From Nocardioides ganghwensis (GTDB lineage: Bacteria; Actinomycetota; Actinomycetes; Propionibacteriales; Nocardioidaceae), in NCBI RefSeq assembly GCF_014779655.1, contig NZ_JACXYX010000005.1, forward strand, positions 238,331 through 302,330: a stretch of DNA of 64,000 nt, written 5' to 3'. The notes under the pieces were generated by a model, which had not been told where the DNA came from, ran no database searches, and saw nothing but the letters and a program-made list of their open reading frames with translations. Within the stretch, counting starts at the first letter, position 1; every line of letters begins with the position of its first letter. Of the stretch, positions 18,759 to 26,575 are shown one piece after another. A program made the position numbers and the translations under genes.

Positions 18759-19438
18759 CACACCAGCAGGCTTCCGTCGGCGGCGACGGGCACGTCGGGT
18801 GTGGGGACCACGCGCGACGACTCGGCCCCTGCGGGCGAGGACGCCAGCTGGGAGGCCGCCGTGGACACGAACCTGACGAGGTAGGCCAGCTGCTCGGGGT
18901 CGTTGGCCGTGAAGGGCGGGATGTCGGGGTCCCCGATGAAGCGGCTCAGCACGTCGAGGTCGGCGTCCGACCCGATCGCGATGGCCAACCGCACGGCGCG
19001 CCGTCCCCACGGCTCCGCCATCAGGCGCTCGAGCCCCGCCTCGAAGTCGTCGGTGGGTCGTCCGTCGGAGACGACCACCAGGACGGGAGGGAACGCCCGC
19101 GCCTCCATCGGGGGAACAGTCAGCACCTCTGCGACCTTCACCAGGGCTGCGCCGAGGTCGGTGTAGCCGCCGGCGACGACGGGCGGCCAGGAGACGTCGT
19201 GGACCGGTGACGGGTCCCCGATGTGCCAGCGCGCCCCGTCGGAGAACGCCACCGCCCGGACGAGGATCTCGACGAACGGGTTCTGCGACGCGAGGTCGCG
19301 CAGGTGGGGGAGGGCGTCGCGGATCGCCTGGTTGAGGGCGTCGATCTTCCCGTCGACCGCCATCGACCCCGACGCGTCGAGCAGGAAGATGAAGTGCAGC
19401 GGCCGGCCGGCCAGGCGGGCTCCGGGGCGGAAGGTCAT
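18755..19438 (-). CDS. TerY-like von Willebrand factor A protein 1
   Basis: 227 aa, essentially a single vWA domain. The MIDAS metal site is complete: DASGSM, T in GGYTDLG, and D in VSDGRPTDDF. It is paralogous to the vWA at 24514 along its whole length, and both end in the dipeptide VW. It resembles TerY of tellurite-type stress systems. ATG 19438 has GGGAGG upstream and overlaps the preceding stop by ATGA; its own stop overlaps the EccC-like start. Probably a metal-dependent protein-binding scaffold for the secretion ATPase or the kinase (inference). Confidence 0.9.
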   Translation of the reverse strand: MTFRPGARLAGRPLHFIFLLDASGSMAVDGKIDALNQAIRDALPHLRDLASQNPFVEILVRAVAFSDGARWHIGDPSPVHDVSWPPVVAGGYTDLGAALVKVAEVLTVPPMEARAFPPVLVVVSDGRPTDDFEAGLERLMAEPWGRRAVRLAIAIGSDADLDVLSRFIGDPDIPPFTANDPEQLAYLVRFVSTAASQLASSPAGAESSRVVPTPDVPVAADGSLLVW

Positions 19439-20076
19439 GAGCGCCTCCCCTGCGTCGAGTTCGGAGCGAGGTAGACGTCGTTCATGTAGCCCTCGCGTCC
19501 GTACCTGTCCACGTAGCGCCCGCCCTCGGTCGGAGTGAGCCCGTAGGGAGCGACCGCCGTGCCCGGGTCCATGGCATGGGTGAGGAAGGGGGCGAACTGG
19601 CTCTGCATCTCCAGGCGCGGATCGGGTCGCGAGCCGACCGTGACCGGGGTGTACGTGGAGATGACGAGCGGTCCGGGATCGACGAACGTGACCGCGGTGT
19701 CCCAGGGGCGCGTGCCGACCACGACGGGGGCGTTGCTCCCCACCACGAGCGGGCCCGGGTCGGGGGAGGCGACCACGTCGCCCAGCGATGGCGCATCAAG
19801 AGCGGGCACCGCGGTCGCCAGCGACTGGTCTGCCTGGATCTGCTGGGCGCGGAGGGCAGTGTCCAGCGCGGCGACGACGTAGAGAACCTCCGCCAGGCGG
19901 GCGTGGACGGCGATGTCGTGCAGCTCGTCGGCGAGCCAGCCGGACAGGGAGGGTGGCACCTCGGCGGCGCACGCGCTCTCGAGGTCTCCGATCGCGGTGT
20001 CGACCTCGCGCGCGTGCTCGCCGATGGCGACTGCGACGGCGCCCATCGCCACCGGGTCGAGGTAGATCGTGCTCAT
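19435..20076 (-). CDS. Long WXG/LXG-like protein, paralog C of a tandem triplet
   Basis: 213 aa. The N-terminal ~95 residues form a helical hairpin (MSTIYLDPVAMGAVAVAIG ... PPSLSGWLADELHDIAVHA ... ALDTALRAQQIQADQSLATA) nearly identical to that of paralog B. The central part is Val/Pro/Gly-rich, with two near repeats of DPGPLV. The C-terminus retains a remnant of the tail motif (GYMNDVYLAP). No toxin motif is recognised. Likely a secreted substrate or substrate-like partner of the EccC-like ATPase (inference from helical N-domain and operon position). Confidence 0.75.
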   Translation of the reverse strand: MSTIYLDPVAMGAVAVAIGEHAREVDTAIGDLESACAAEVPPSLSGWLADELHDIAVHARLAEVLYVVAALDTALRAQQIQADQSLATAVPALDAPSLGDVVASPDPGPLVVGSNAPVVVGTRPWDTAVTFVDPGPLVISTYTPVTVGSRPDPRLEMQSQFAPFLTHAMDPGTAVAPYGLTPTEGGRYVDRYGREGYMNDVYLAPNSTQGRRS

Positions 20077-20088
20077 CTGCCACCCGCC

Positions 20089-20814
20089 TCAGTCGACCAG
20101 GTACTCGCCGGCGCGGTCGGGGTTGCGGTACACGTCCGTGATGGAGCCGATGTTGCCGTCGTTGCCCCTGTAGAGACCGTCCCCGATGTAGGACGCCCCT
20201 GGCCGCGAGTTGATCCACGTGCTGCCCATCTCCGCGTTGCTCGTGAACAGGGAGGAGTGCAACCCCATCAGCTGGGCAGCCGCCGCGGGATTGGTCGCCT
20301 GCAGGTTGCTGGCGGCGCCGAGCAAGGGGTTGTTGGCCAGGAACGCGTCCGTCGAGAGACCCGGCATGCTCACGCCCGTGCCGGAGCTCGCTCCGAGGAA
20401 GAAGCCGCCGACGGTGCTGACACCGGGCCCCACGAAGTCGTTGACGAAGGCGGGACCTGTGCCACCCACGACCGTCGCGCCCGCGAGGACCGCGCCGAGG
20501 TCGTACGTCGAGGTGACGTCAGCCGCCGGGGTGCCCAAGGGGGGCCAGGCCGTCGCCAGCGACTGGTCGGTCTGGATCTGCTGGGCTCGGAGGGCGGTGT
20601 CGAGCGCTGCGACGACGTAGAGCAGCTCCGCCAGGCGGGCGTGGACGGTGATGTCGCGCAGCTCCTCGGCGAGCCAGCCGGCCAGGGACGGGGGCACGTC
20701 GGCGGAGCAGGTGGTCTCCAGGTCGCCGATGGCGGCGCCGACCTCCTTGGCGTGCTCCCCGATGGCGCCTGCGGTCGCGTCCATGGCGAACGGGTCGAGG
20801 TAGATGGTGCTCAT
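20089..20814 (-). CDS. Long WXG/LXG-like protein, paralog B of a tandem triplet
   Basis: 241 aa. The N-terminal helical hairpin (residues 1-97) contains PPSLAGWLAEELRDI at the turn. A variable Gly/Ala/Val-rich middle follows, and then a tail (LMGLHSSLF, WINSRPGASYIGDGLYRG, VYRNPDRAGEY) closely shared with paralog A. ATG 20814 has AGGAG upstream; the intergenic gaps are 12 nt on each side. The conserved ends with a divergent middle suggest selection on both secretion-type and C-terminal functions. Confidence 0.75.
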   Translation of the reverse strand: MSTIYLDPFAMDATAGAIGEHAKEVGAAIGDLETTCSADVPPSLAGWLAEELRDITVHARLAELLYVVAALDTALRAQQIQTDQSLATAWPPLGTPAADVTSTYDLGAVLAGATVVGGTGPAFVNDFVGPGVSTVGGFFLGASSGTGVSMPGLSTDAFLANNPLLGAASNLQATNPAAAAQLMGLHSSLFTSNAEMGSTWINSRPGASYIGDGLYRGNDGNIGSITDVYRNPDRAGEYLVD

Positions 20815-20826
20815 GACGTCTCCTGT

Positions 20827-21594
20827 TCACACGCCGACGCGGTACTCGCCCGCGCCGCCGGGCACTCGATAGATCTGGTCGTCGATGCGGCCATTGCCGG
20901 CGAACAGGCCGTTGCCGATCGCGGTCGCCCCGCTCACCGAGTTGATGAAGCGACCGCCGAGGTTCATCGTGCTCTCCTGCACGCCCATGAGCTGCTGTGC
21001 GAGCCCGGGGTCGGTGGTCATCGCGTTGCCAGCCATCACCAGATGAGGGTGCGCCGCGGCCCAGGCTGCCTGGCTCTTCGGCAGGAACGCCGTCGCGAGG
21101 CCGTCGTAGGTCGCGATGCTGGGCGCCTGCCCCAACACGAAGCCGGGGGTGCCCGTGCCGTAGGTCAGCGGCCCGTACGAGGACGTGTCGACCTGTCCCA
21201 GGACGAACCCGTTGCCGCTCCCGGCCGAGGTGTACGACGTGTCCGCCGGTTGAGCCTGCCCGAGCACCAGGCCACCGACGAGAGGGGCTCCGGCGAAGGC
21301 GGGCGTGACGTCACCGAGGGGCGCGAACGCGGTCGCGAGCGACTGGTTGGTCCGGATCGCCTCTGCGCGCGTGATGGTGTCCATCGCTGCGACGAGGTAG
21401 AGGACGGCGGTCACCCGGATCGTGGTGGCGATGTCGGCGAGCTCCTTCTCGAGCCAGCCGGCGAGCGAGGGGGGCACCGCACCGGCCCCGAGTCCCTCCA
21501 GGCCCCGGGCGGCCGCCTCGACCTCGGCCGCGTGGGCACTGATGGCATTGGCGGTCGCGTCCATCTGGTCCGGGTCGAGGAAGACGGCATTCAC
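20827..21594 (-). CDS. Long WXG/LXG-like protein, paralog A of a tandem triplet
   Basis: 255 aa, GTG start at 21594 overlapping the upstream stop (GTGA). The N-domain reads MNAVFLDPDQMDATANAIS ... PPSLAGWLEKELADIATT. The middle contains repeats of the type GGLVLGQ, GFVLGQV, GFVLGQA. The tail reads LMGVQESTMN, FINSVSGATAIGNGLFAG, IYRVPGGAGEYRV. Length exceeds single-domain WXG100 proteins, so it is closer to long LXG/PE-like substrates. Function is otherwise unknown. Confidence 0.75.
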   Translation of the reverse strand: MNAVFLDPDQMDATANAISAHAAEVEAAARGLEGLGAGAVPPSLAGWLEKELADIATTIRVTAVLYLVAAMDTITRAEAIRTNQSLATAFAPLGDVTPAFAGAPLVGGLVLGQAQPADTSYTSAGSGNGFVLGQVDTSSYGPLTYGTGTPGFVLGQAPSIATYDGLATAFLPKSQAAWAAAHPHLVMAGNAMTTDPGLAQQLMGVQESTMNLGGRFINSVSGATAIGNGLFAGNGRIDDQIYRVPGGAGEYRVGV

Positions 21595-22637
21595 GGCGCA
21601 CCGCCCACGTGGGTCTGGGTAACCAGACGGCCGAGCGCCTCACGTACGCCCTCGGGTGCGTCGTCCCCGTGCCACGAGGTTTCGTCACCGACGACATGGC
21701 CGTCGGCCCGGTATACCGCGGACGCGCTCACCTCGGCGTCCTGGGCGGTGCTCGCGAGGACGAGGTCGGCCAAGTCGGCGGTGGGGTGCGTGGTCAACGT
21801 GATGCGGCCGGCGCCCGAGGGGCGGAGCCGGACCATGCGGTCTGGGCGGGCCGCGAACCACTGCGTGCTCGACTCCTCGCCACGGCGCCCGGTGACCATC
21901 ACGATGAGGTCGTGGCTGGCGGCCAGCTCGAGCGCCTCCCCGAGGTCGGTCCCGTCCGCGGCTCCCCGCGCTTCGAGGCTCCGCCAGGCCACCGCGGCCG
22001 CGAGGTCGCGCTGGGCCATGTCGAGCTGGTCCCACAGGCTTGTGTCGGCCCCGGGGAGCATCGCGACACCGAAGTGCTTCGCGGCGCCGAACGACTCCTC
22101 GGTCGTGATCACGTGCTCCTCGCGGGGCTCGGGCCGAGTGCCCTCACGCCAGGCGCGAGCGACCTCGCTGAGGTCCACCCTTCCGGGACGGAGGGGCAGC
22201 TGGTCCTCGGGCATGTGCACCGGCTCGCTGACGCGGATCGATGCCACGACTCCCGCGGCTGCGCCGGCGAGGGTGGGATCGTCGACCGGGGTCACGGTGG
22301 TGACGACCACCAGGCGACCCCGGTCGAGGGCGTAGTCGACGACGGCCTGCAACCGACCGTCCTCGTCGGACCAGGTGACCGTCCGGCGGCGGCCGTCGGC
22401 CGAGCCGAGCACCTCGTGCGGCTCGGTTCCCGAGTCGGTCCCACCCTCCACCGCGATCCTGACCCCGTGCTGCGCCGCCAGCGAGTCGATGTCGGCGTCC
22501 GGGGGGACGCGGTAGCGCTCCACCCGTACGACGGCCCGACCGCTCGCGTGCGGGACCTCGAGCTGCTCCACCGGAGCCCAGCCTGACGGTCCGGACACCG
22601 AGATCCGCGACGTCGTGGTCCAGATGTGCTCGTCCAT
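21591..22637 (-). CDS. Unknown 348-aa cytoplasmic protein of the WXG100 operon
   Basis: No family recognised with certainty. No signal peptide or membrane span. The N-terminal ~140 residues have the strand pattern of a DcrB/Mog1-PsbP-like fold (HGVRIAVEG, RRRTVTWSDEDGRLQAVVDYALDRGRLVVVTTVTP). The C-terminal ~200 residues form an alpha/beta domain that could be compared with ESX chaperones of the EspG type, a match not supported by any motif. ATG 22637 is one base after the upstream stop; its own stop overlaps the next GTG. Position between small WXG100 proteins and the long substrates suggests a chaperone or adaptor (inference). Confidence 0.7.
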   Translation of the reverse strand: MDEHIWTTTSRISVSGPSGWAPVEQLEVPHASGRAVVRVERYRVPPDADIDSLAAQHGVRIAVEGGTDSGTEPHEVLGSADGRRRTVTWSDEDGRLQAVVDYALDRGRLVVVTTVTPVDDPTLAGAAAGVVASIRVSEPVHMPEDQLPLRPGRVDLSEVARAWREGTRPEPREEHVITTEESFGAAKHFGVAMLPGADTSLWDQLDMAQRDLAAAVAWRSLEARGAADGTDLGEALELAASHDLIVMVTGRRGEESSTQWFAARPDRMVRLRPSGAGRITLTTHPTADLADLVLASTAQDAEVSASAVYRADGHVVGDETSWHGDDAPEGVREALGRLVTQTHVGGAP

Positions 22638-22638
22638 G

Positions 22639-22938
22639 TCAGTACATCCCTTGGTCTGCTTGGAGCCGGGCGGCCTGGAGGAGCTGCTGCTCCTCCACCA
22701 CGGCCGCCTGGCGGGTGAGGGTGTCGGCGACGTTGACCATCCGTGCCGACATCGAGTGCAGGCTGGAGCTGCTGGTGGCGATCGCCTCCCGGAAGCGGTC
22801 CGCGGCCGGGCCCACGTAGGTGAGCGCGGCCACGTCGCAGTCGACGTTGCTCGCGACCCGGCCCAGCGTCTCCGCGCGGAGGCGGAGCTGGGCGGCGGCC
22901 GCCCGCATGCTCGCGGGGTCACCGGGCGCGAGGTACAT
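22639..22938 (-). CDS. WXG100-family protein with YXG variant motif
   Basis: 99 aa, almost entirely helical, with the turn YVGPAADRFREAI in place of WXG. The rest of the turn (GPAADRF) is identical to its operon neighbour at 22940, so the two are probably a heterodimeric EsxA/EsxB-like pair. ATG 22938 lies one base after the stop of that neighbour. The C-terminus ends in a Gln-rich stretch. Confidence 0.85.
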   Translation of the reverse strand: MYLAPGDPASMRAAAAQLRLRAETLGRVASNVDCDVAALTYVGPAADRFREAIATSSSSLHSMSARMVNVADTLTRQAAVVEEQQLLQAARLQADQGMY

Positions 22939-22939
22939 G

Positions 22940-23203
22940 TCAGCTGCCTGCCTGCATCAGAGCCTCGCGGCGGCGCGAGACCTCCATCGCGGCGTCCTGG
23001 AGGGCCGTGCGGAGCTTGGAGAGGCTCGGCTCGAACTCGCCGTCCCACATCTGGCGGAAGCGGTCCGCGGCCGGGCCCTCCCACGTCGTCGAGGCCAGCT
23101 GGCCCCTGATGCTGCGCGTCAGCTCGTCGACCGATCCTGCTTCGCGGTCGAAGACGCCGCGCAGGGTGACCAGTTGCTCGAGCTCTCCACCGATGCGTGC
23201 CAT
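22940..23203 (-). CDS. WXG100-family secreted protein (EsxA/EsxB-like)
   Basis: 87 aa, canonical size for WXG100. Helix-turn-helix with WEGPAADRF around residue 41, the diagnostic WXG turn, and the following helix ending in the EVSRRREALMQAG segment. ATG 23203 has GGAGG seven bases upstream. First gene of the minus-strand operon, directly under the SARP-type promoter at 23262-23294. WXG100 proteins are exported by EccC-type ATPases, matching the motor encoded downstream. Confidence 0.92.
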   Translation of the reverse strand: MARIGGELEQLVTLRGVFDREAGSVDELTRSIRGQLASTTWEGPAADRFRQMWDGEFEPSLSKLRTALQDAAMEVSRRREALMQAGS

Positions 23204-23261
23204 GGTTCCTACCTCCGTGTGTGATGTGCCTGGTTGGTCCGCCGGAGCCGGCGGTGGGACG

Positions 23262-23294
23262 ACTGTGTCGTGGGGCGCTGAGGCGTCGCTGAGG
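23262..23294 (-). promoter_or_regulatory. SARP-type operator/promoter of the WXG100 operon
   Basis: On the minus strand CCTCAGCG occurs at 23294-23287 and 23283-23276 (11 bp apart). An 8-bp gap follows and then CACAGT (23267-23262), an xANNNT -10. The predicted leader to ATG 23203 is about 50 nt. Same geometry as the other three sites. Confidence 0.8.
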
Positions 23295-23308
23295 TGCGGG
23301 CGGGCCCG

Positions 23309-24517
23309 TCATTCCTGGCCGGACAGGGGCTTCGCAGGTCCGCCGTCGTCCTTGCCGTCGCCGCCCTGTCCGCCCTCCTTCTTCTTCGGCTTGCCGGGAG
23401 ACGTGCCCTCGGTGTCGCCACGGTCGGACTTCTTCGTCCCCTCGCTCGTGGGCGTCCCGTCCCGCGGCTGGGTGGGCGTCAGCGAGGTGGTCGGGTCCGT
23501 GGGCTCGACGGGCGGTGCCTCCGACCGCCCGGGGCCGAGCAGGAAGAGCGTGGCCACGACGCCCAGCACCGCGGCCGCCGCGGCGATGACGGCGACGAGC
23601 CCTGCGCGTCGCGGCGGGCCGCCCGTCGCAGCGCCGGCAACCGCTGGTTCCTCGGACGTCTCGGCCAGCTCACGGGTGCGTGGCGGGGTCAGCACGCGGT
23701 CGTCGGCGAGCGAGTCACGCACCAGCAGCACTGCCGACACGTCGTCCCCGCCCACGCGTGCGGACTCCTCGAGCCACCCGGGCAGCTCGTCGGCGACGCG
23801 GTCGAAGCCGGAGCGCACCACGAACGTGGCGAGGTCGTCGACGAGGCCGTGCCACCAGTCGGCCTGGGCGAAGGAGTTCCCGTAGCCGTCGGTGGTGAGC
23901 AGCACCAGGTCGGGCTCCGCGCTGTCGGGCACCACGGCGTACCGGAAGTCGTCGACCGCGGAGTCCAGGCACAGGCTCGTGGTCTCGCCGGCGACGAGCC
24001 GGTCGTCACCGGGGACCGGCCGGGTGGCGAAGCCGTGGCTGCGCACGAGGGCATCGCCGTCGCCCACCTGCGCGACCGCCACCCCGTGCCCGCCGACGAC
24101 GGCGACGAGCAGGGTGGCGCCGTACGCCGTGGCGCTGCCGTCACTGCCGCGAGCGCGCTCGTCCTCGGTGAACGGGTGCTCGCGGGCATCGGCGGCGACG
24201 TGCGCGCGCCACTCCTCGACGATGCGCGGCACGACCTCGCGCAGGACGGCGGCCGGGTCGTCCCGGTCGGGGAGCGCGTCGGCCACCGCCCGGACCGCGA
24301 CGTCGACGGCCGTCCGGGCACCGACGTCGGAGCGTACGTAACGGGCGCCGCCGTGGCCGTCGGCGACGGCGACGATCCAGACGTCACCGCGCGTGCCAGC
24401 CACGCGCCGGACCTGGACGGCGTCCTGGTTGGGCACGCCCTCGCCGTGCGCGGACCCGCGCCGCGAGGCGCTGACGGCTCGCCAGGCGCTGGTCCCCGTG
24501 GTCGTCGCGCCGCTCAC
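23309..24517 (-). CDS. PP2C-family protein phosphatase with one membrane span
   Basis: 402 aa. PP2C domain over residues ~12-268 with metal-site motifs VADGHGG (52-57), LTTDGYG (~207-213) and GGDDVSAVLL (~256-265). One transmembrane helix lies at ~305-328, then a ~75-residue exported tail rich in Thr/Pro and Lys/Gly. Expected to dephosphorylate Ser/Thr-phosphorylated partners of the adjacent kinase. GTG 24517 overlaps the vWA stop (GTGA). Part of a PP2C-vWA-kinase triad; note the WXG100 operon promoter lies immediately downstream. Confidence 0.92.
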   Translation of the reverse strand: MSGATTTGTSAWRAVSASRRGSAHGEGVPNQDAVQVRRVAGTRGDVWIVAVADGHGGARYVRSDVGARTAVDVAVRAVADALPDRDDPAAVLREVVPRIVEEWRAHVAADAREHPFTEDERARGSDGSATAYGATLLVAVVGGHGVAVAQVGDGDALVRSHGFATRPVPGDDRLVAGETTSLCLDSAVDDFRYAVVPDSAEPDLVLLTTDGYGNSFAQADWWHGLVDDLATFVVRSGFDRVADELPGWLEESARVGGDDVSAVLLVRDSLADDRVLTPPRTRELAETSEEPAVAGAATGGPPRRAGLVAVIAAAAAVLGVVATLFLLGPGRSEAPPVEPTDPTTSLTPTQPRDGTPTSEGTKKSDRGDTEGTSPGKPKKKEGGQGGDGKDDGGPAKPLSGQE

Positions 24518-25191
24518 CAGACCGTCTCCTCACCGGAGTCGGCCGACCACGCGGTGACGTGGACGGGTGGAGGGGCAGCGGGTGCCAGCGACGAGGCGGC
24601 ACGGGCGACGTGGACCGTGGCCCAGCGCAGCGCCATCATCAGCTGCTCGGGGTTCGAGGCGGTGACCGGCTCCAGCGCGGGGTCGGCGATGAAGGCGGCC
24701 AGCGTCTCGTAGTCGGCGTCCTGTCCGATCGCGACCGCCATCCGCACGGCCCGTGCCCCCCACGGCAGCGCCAGCAGGCGCGCCATCGCCACCTCGAAGT
24801 CGTCCGTCGGCATCCCGTCGGAGACCAGGACGACGGCGGGTGGCAGGGCGCGGTCCTCCATGGGGGGAACGGTGAGGGCGGTCCCGAGCAGGTCGATCGC
24901 CGCGCCGAGATCGGTGTAGCCCCCGGCCTCCAGGTCCCGCCACACCAGCTCGTCGGGGTGCGTCGGCGCCTCGACGTGCCAGTGGGCGCCGGTCGAGAAC
25001 GCCACCACCCGCACCGACACCTCGGCGTGCGGGTTGCCGTACGACGTCTCCGCCAGGTGCGGCAGCACCTCCCGCACCGCCGTGTTGAGCGCCGTCATCT
25101 TCCCGCGCGAGGCCATCGAGCCCGAGCAGTCGAGCAGGAGGAAGAAGTGCAGGGGGCGGCGGGCCAGCCGGGCGCCGGGTCGCTCCGTCAT
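24514..25191 (-). CDS. TerY-like von Willebrand factor A protein 2
   Basis: 225 aa. vWA domain with full MIDAS (DCSGSM, GGYTDLG, VSDGMPTDDF), paralogous to the protein at 18755. ATG 25191 is chosen because GGAGG lies six bases upstream; an upstream in-frame start would add a basic leader with no ribosome site. It overlaps the PP2C gene and is divergent from the kinase at 25281. In TerY-P triads the vWA protein is thought to be phosphorylated or to scaffold the kinase and phosphatase (family knowledge). Confidence 0.9.
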   Translation of the reverse strand: MTERPGARLARRPLHFFLLLDCSGSMASRGKMTALNTAVREVLPHLAETSYGNPHAEVSVRVVAFSTGAHWHVEAPTHPDELVWRDLEAGGYTDLGAAIDLLGTALTVPPMEDRALPPAVVLVSDGMPTDDFEVAMARLLALPWGARAVRMAVAIGQDADYETLAAFIADPALEPVTASNPEQLMMALRWATVHVARAASSLAPAAPPPVHVTAWSADSGEETVW

Positions 25192-25280
25192 CGTCGACCT
25201 CCTCGTGCGCCGGATCCTGTGGTGCAACCGACTGCCCTGGGTGATGATGTGCGCCTGGGCGTCGAGAGGGGGTGGTGGGC

Positions 25281-26570
25281 GTGCTGTCCGTCGGCACCGA
25301 GCTCGACCTCCCGCGGCACGGCAGTCGCTGGCGCGTGGGCTCGTTGCTCGGCGAGGGCGGCCAGGGGGCCGTGTTCTCCCTCGACCCGGTCGACGGCGAC
25401 GGCCCGAGCCTGGCGCTGAAGTGGTACCGCGCCGAGGCCGCCCACCCCGAGCAGCACGCGGCGCTCGTACGCCTCGCGCAGCTGCCGGCCCCGTCCGCGG
25501 CGTTCCTGTGGCCGGTCGAGGTGGTCGCCGGACCGGACGGCGGGTTCGGCTACGTGATGCCGCTGCGCCCCGACGGGCACGTCCCTGTGGCCGAGCTGCT
25601 GACCGGACGTGTCGACGCGCCGTTCTCGACGGTCACCCGTCTGTGCATGGGCCTGGCCGACAGCTTCCTCCAGCTGCACGCCCAGGGCCTGTGCTACCGC
25701 GACATCAGCCTGGGCAACGTGTTCTTCGACCCCGTCTCGGGCGACCCGCTCGTCTGCGACAACGACAACGTCGGCATCGACGGCCGCGACCCGGCGCGGG
25801 TGCTGGGCACGTCGCGCTTCATGGCGCCGGAGGTCGTGGTCGGCGACGCCCTTCCCTCGACGGGCACCGACCTCTACTCGCTGTCCGTGCTGATCTTCTA
25901 CCTCCTGATGTTCCACCACCCGCTGCAGGGCCGGCGCGAGCTGGACCACGCGTGCTTCGACCGCGACGTGGAGCGACAGCTCTTCGGCACCGAGCCGCTG
26001 TTCGTGTTCGACCCCGACGACGACTCGAACGCGCCCGACCCGGTCGTCCACGGCGCGGTCCTCCAGTACTGGCCGCTCTACCCGCGCTACCTGCGCGACG
26101 ACTTCACCCGTGCCTTCACCGTCGGCCTCCGCGAGCCCTCGCGCCGGGTCCGCGAGGGGGTGTGGCGCTCCCACCTCTCGCGCCTGCTCGACGGGATCGT
26201 CGTGTGTGCGTGCGGGCGCGAGAACCTCACCGACGACGGAGTCCCCCTGGGGTCCTGCTGGTCGTGCGGTGCGACCCTGCCGCCGCCCGTCCGGCTCCGG
26301 TTCGGTCCGCGGGTGCTCGTCCTCAACGCGGGGACCCGCGTCACGGGCCACCACCTGCGCCGCGACTACGCCTACGACGACACGGTCGCCGAGGTCGTCG
26401 TCCACCCCACGCGGCCGGACCTCTGGGGCCTGCGCAACCACACCTCCGCCACGTGGCGCGTCGCCGGGCCCGACGGGAGCGAGCAGGAGGTCGGCCCCGG
26501 TCGCAGCATCGGGCTCCTGCCCGGGGCGACGCTGCAGATCGGCGGAGTGACCGCGACGATCGAGACCTGA
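25281..26570 (+). CDS. Atypical Ser/Thr kinase with C-terminal zinc ribbon (TerY-P triad type)
   Basis: 429 aa. Kinase fold with glycine loop LLGEGGQGAVF, VAIK-type Lys in LALKWY, catalytic loop CYRDISLGNVFF (Tyr instead of His in HRD, ~137) and CDNDNVGI where DFG is expected. The essential Asp and Asn of the catalytic loop and the metal Asp are kept. A zinc ribbon follows at ~309-329 (CACG ... CWSCG), then a beta domain resembling a degenerate FHA fold at the C-terminus. This layout is that of kinases in TerY-P triads. GTG 25281 is eight bases after AGAGGGGG; GTGs at 25272 and 25275 are alternatives. Soluble, with no membrane span. Likely source of the phosphothreonine marks read by the FHA proteins of the locus. 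Confidence 0.9.
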   Translation: MLSVGTELDLPRHGSRWRVGSLLGEGGQGAVFSLDPVDGDGPSLALKWYRAEAAHPEQHAALVRLAQLPAPSAAFLWPVEVVAGPDGGFGYVMPLRPDGHVPVAELLTGRVDAPFSTVTRLCMGLADSFLQLHAQGLCYRDISLGNVFFDPVSGDPLVCDNDNVGIDGRDPARVLGTSRFMAPEVVVGDALPSTGTDLYSLSVLIFYLLMFHHPLQGRRELDHACFDRDVERQLFGTEPLFVFDPDDDSNAPDPVVHGAVLQYWPLYPRYLRDDFTRAFTVGLREPSRRVREGVWRSHLSRLLDGIVVCACGRENLTDDGVPLGSCWSCGATLPPPVRLRFGPRVLVLNAGTRVTGHHLRRDYAYDDTVAEVVVHPTRPDLWGLRNHTSATWRVAGPDGSEQEVGPGRSIGLLPGATLQIGGVTATIET

Positions 26571-26575
26571 GCCGC

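Noticed and set aside
21591..22637. Identification of the 348-aa protein as EspG
   Set aside because: Only operon position suggests it; no EspG motif could be pointed to, so it is left as unknown.
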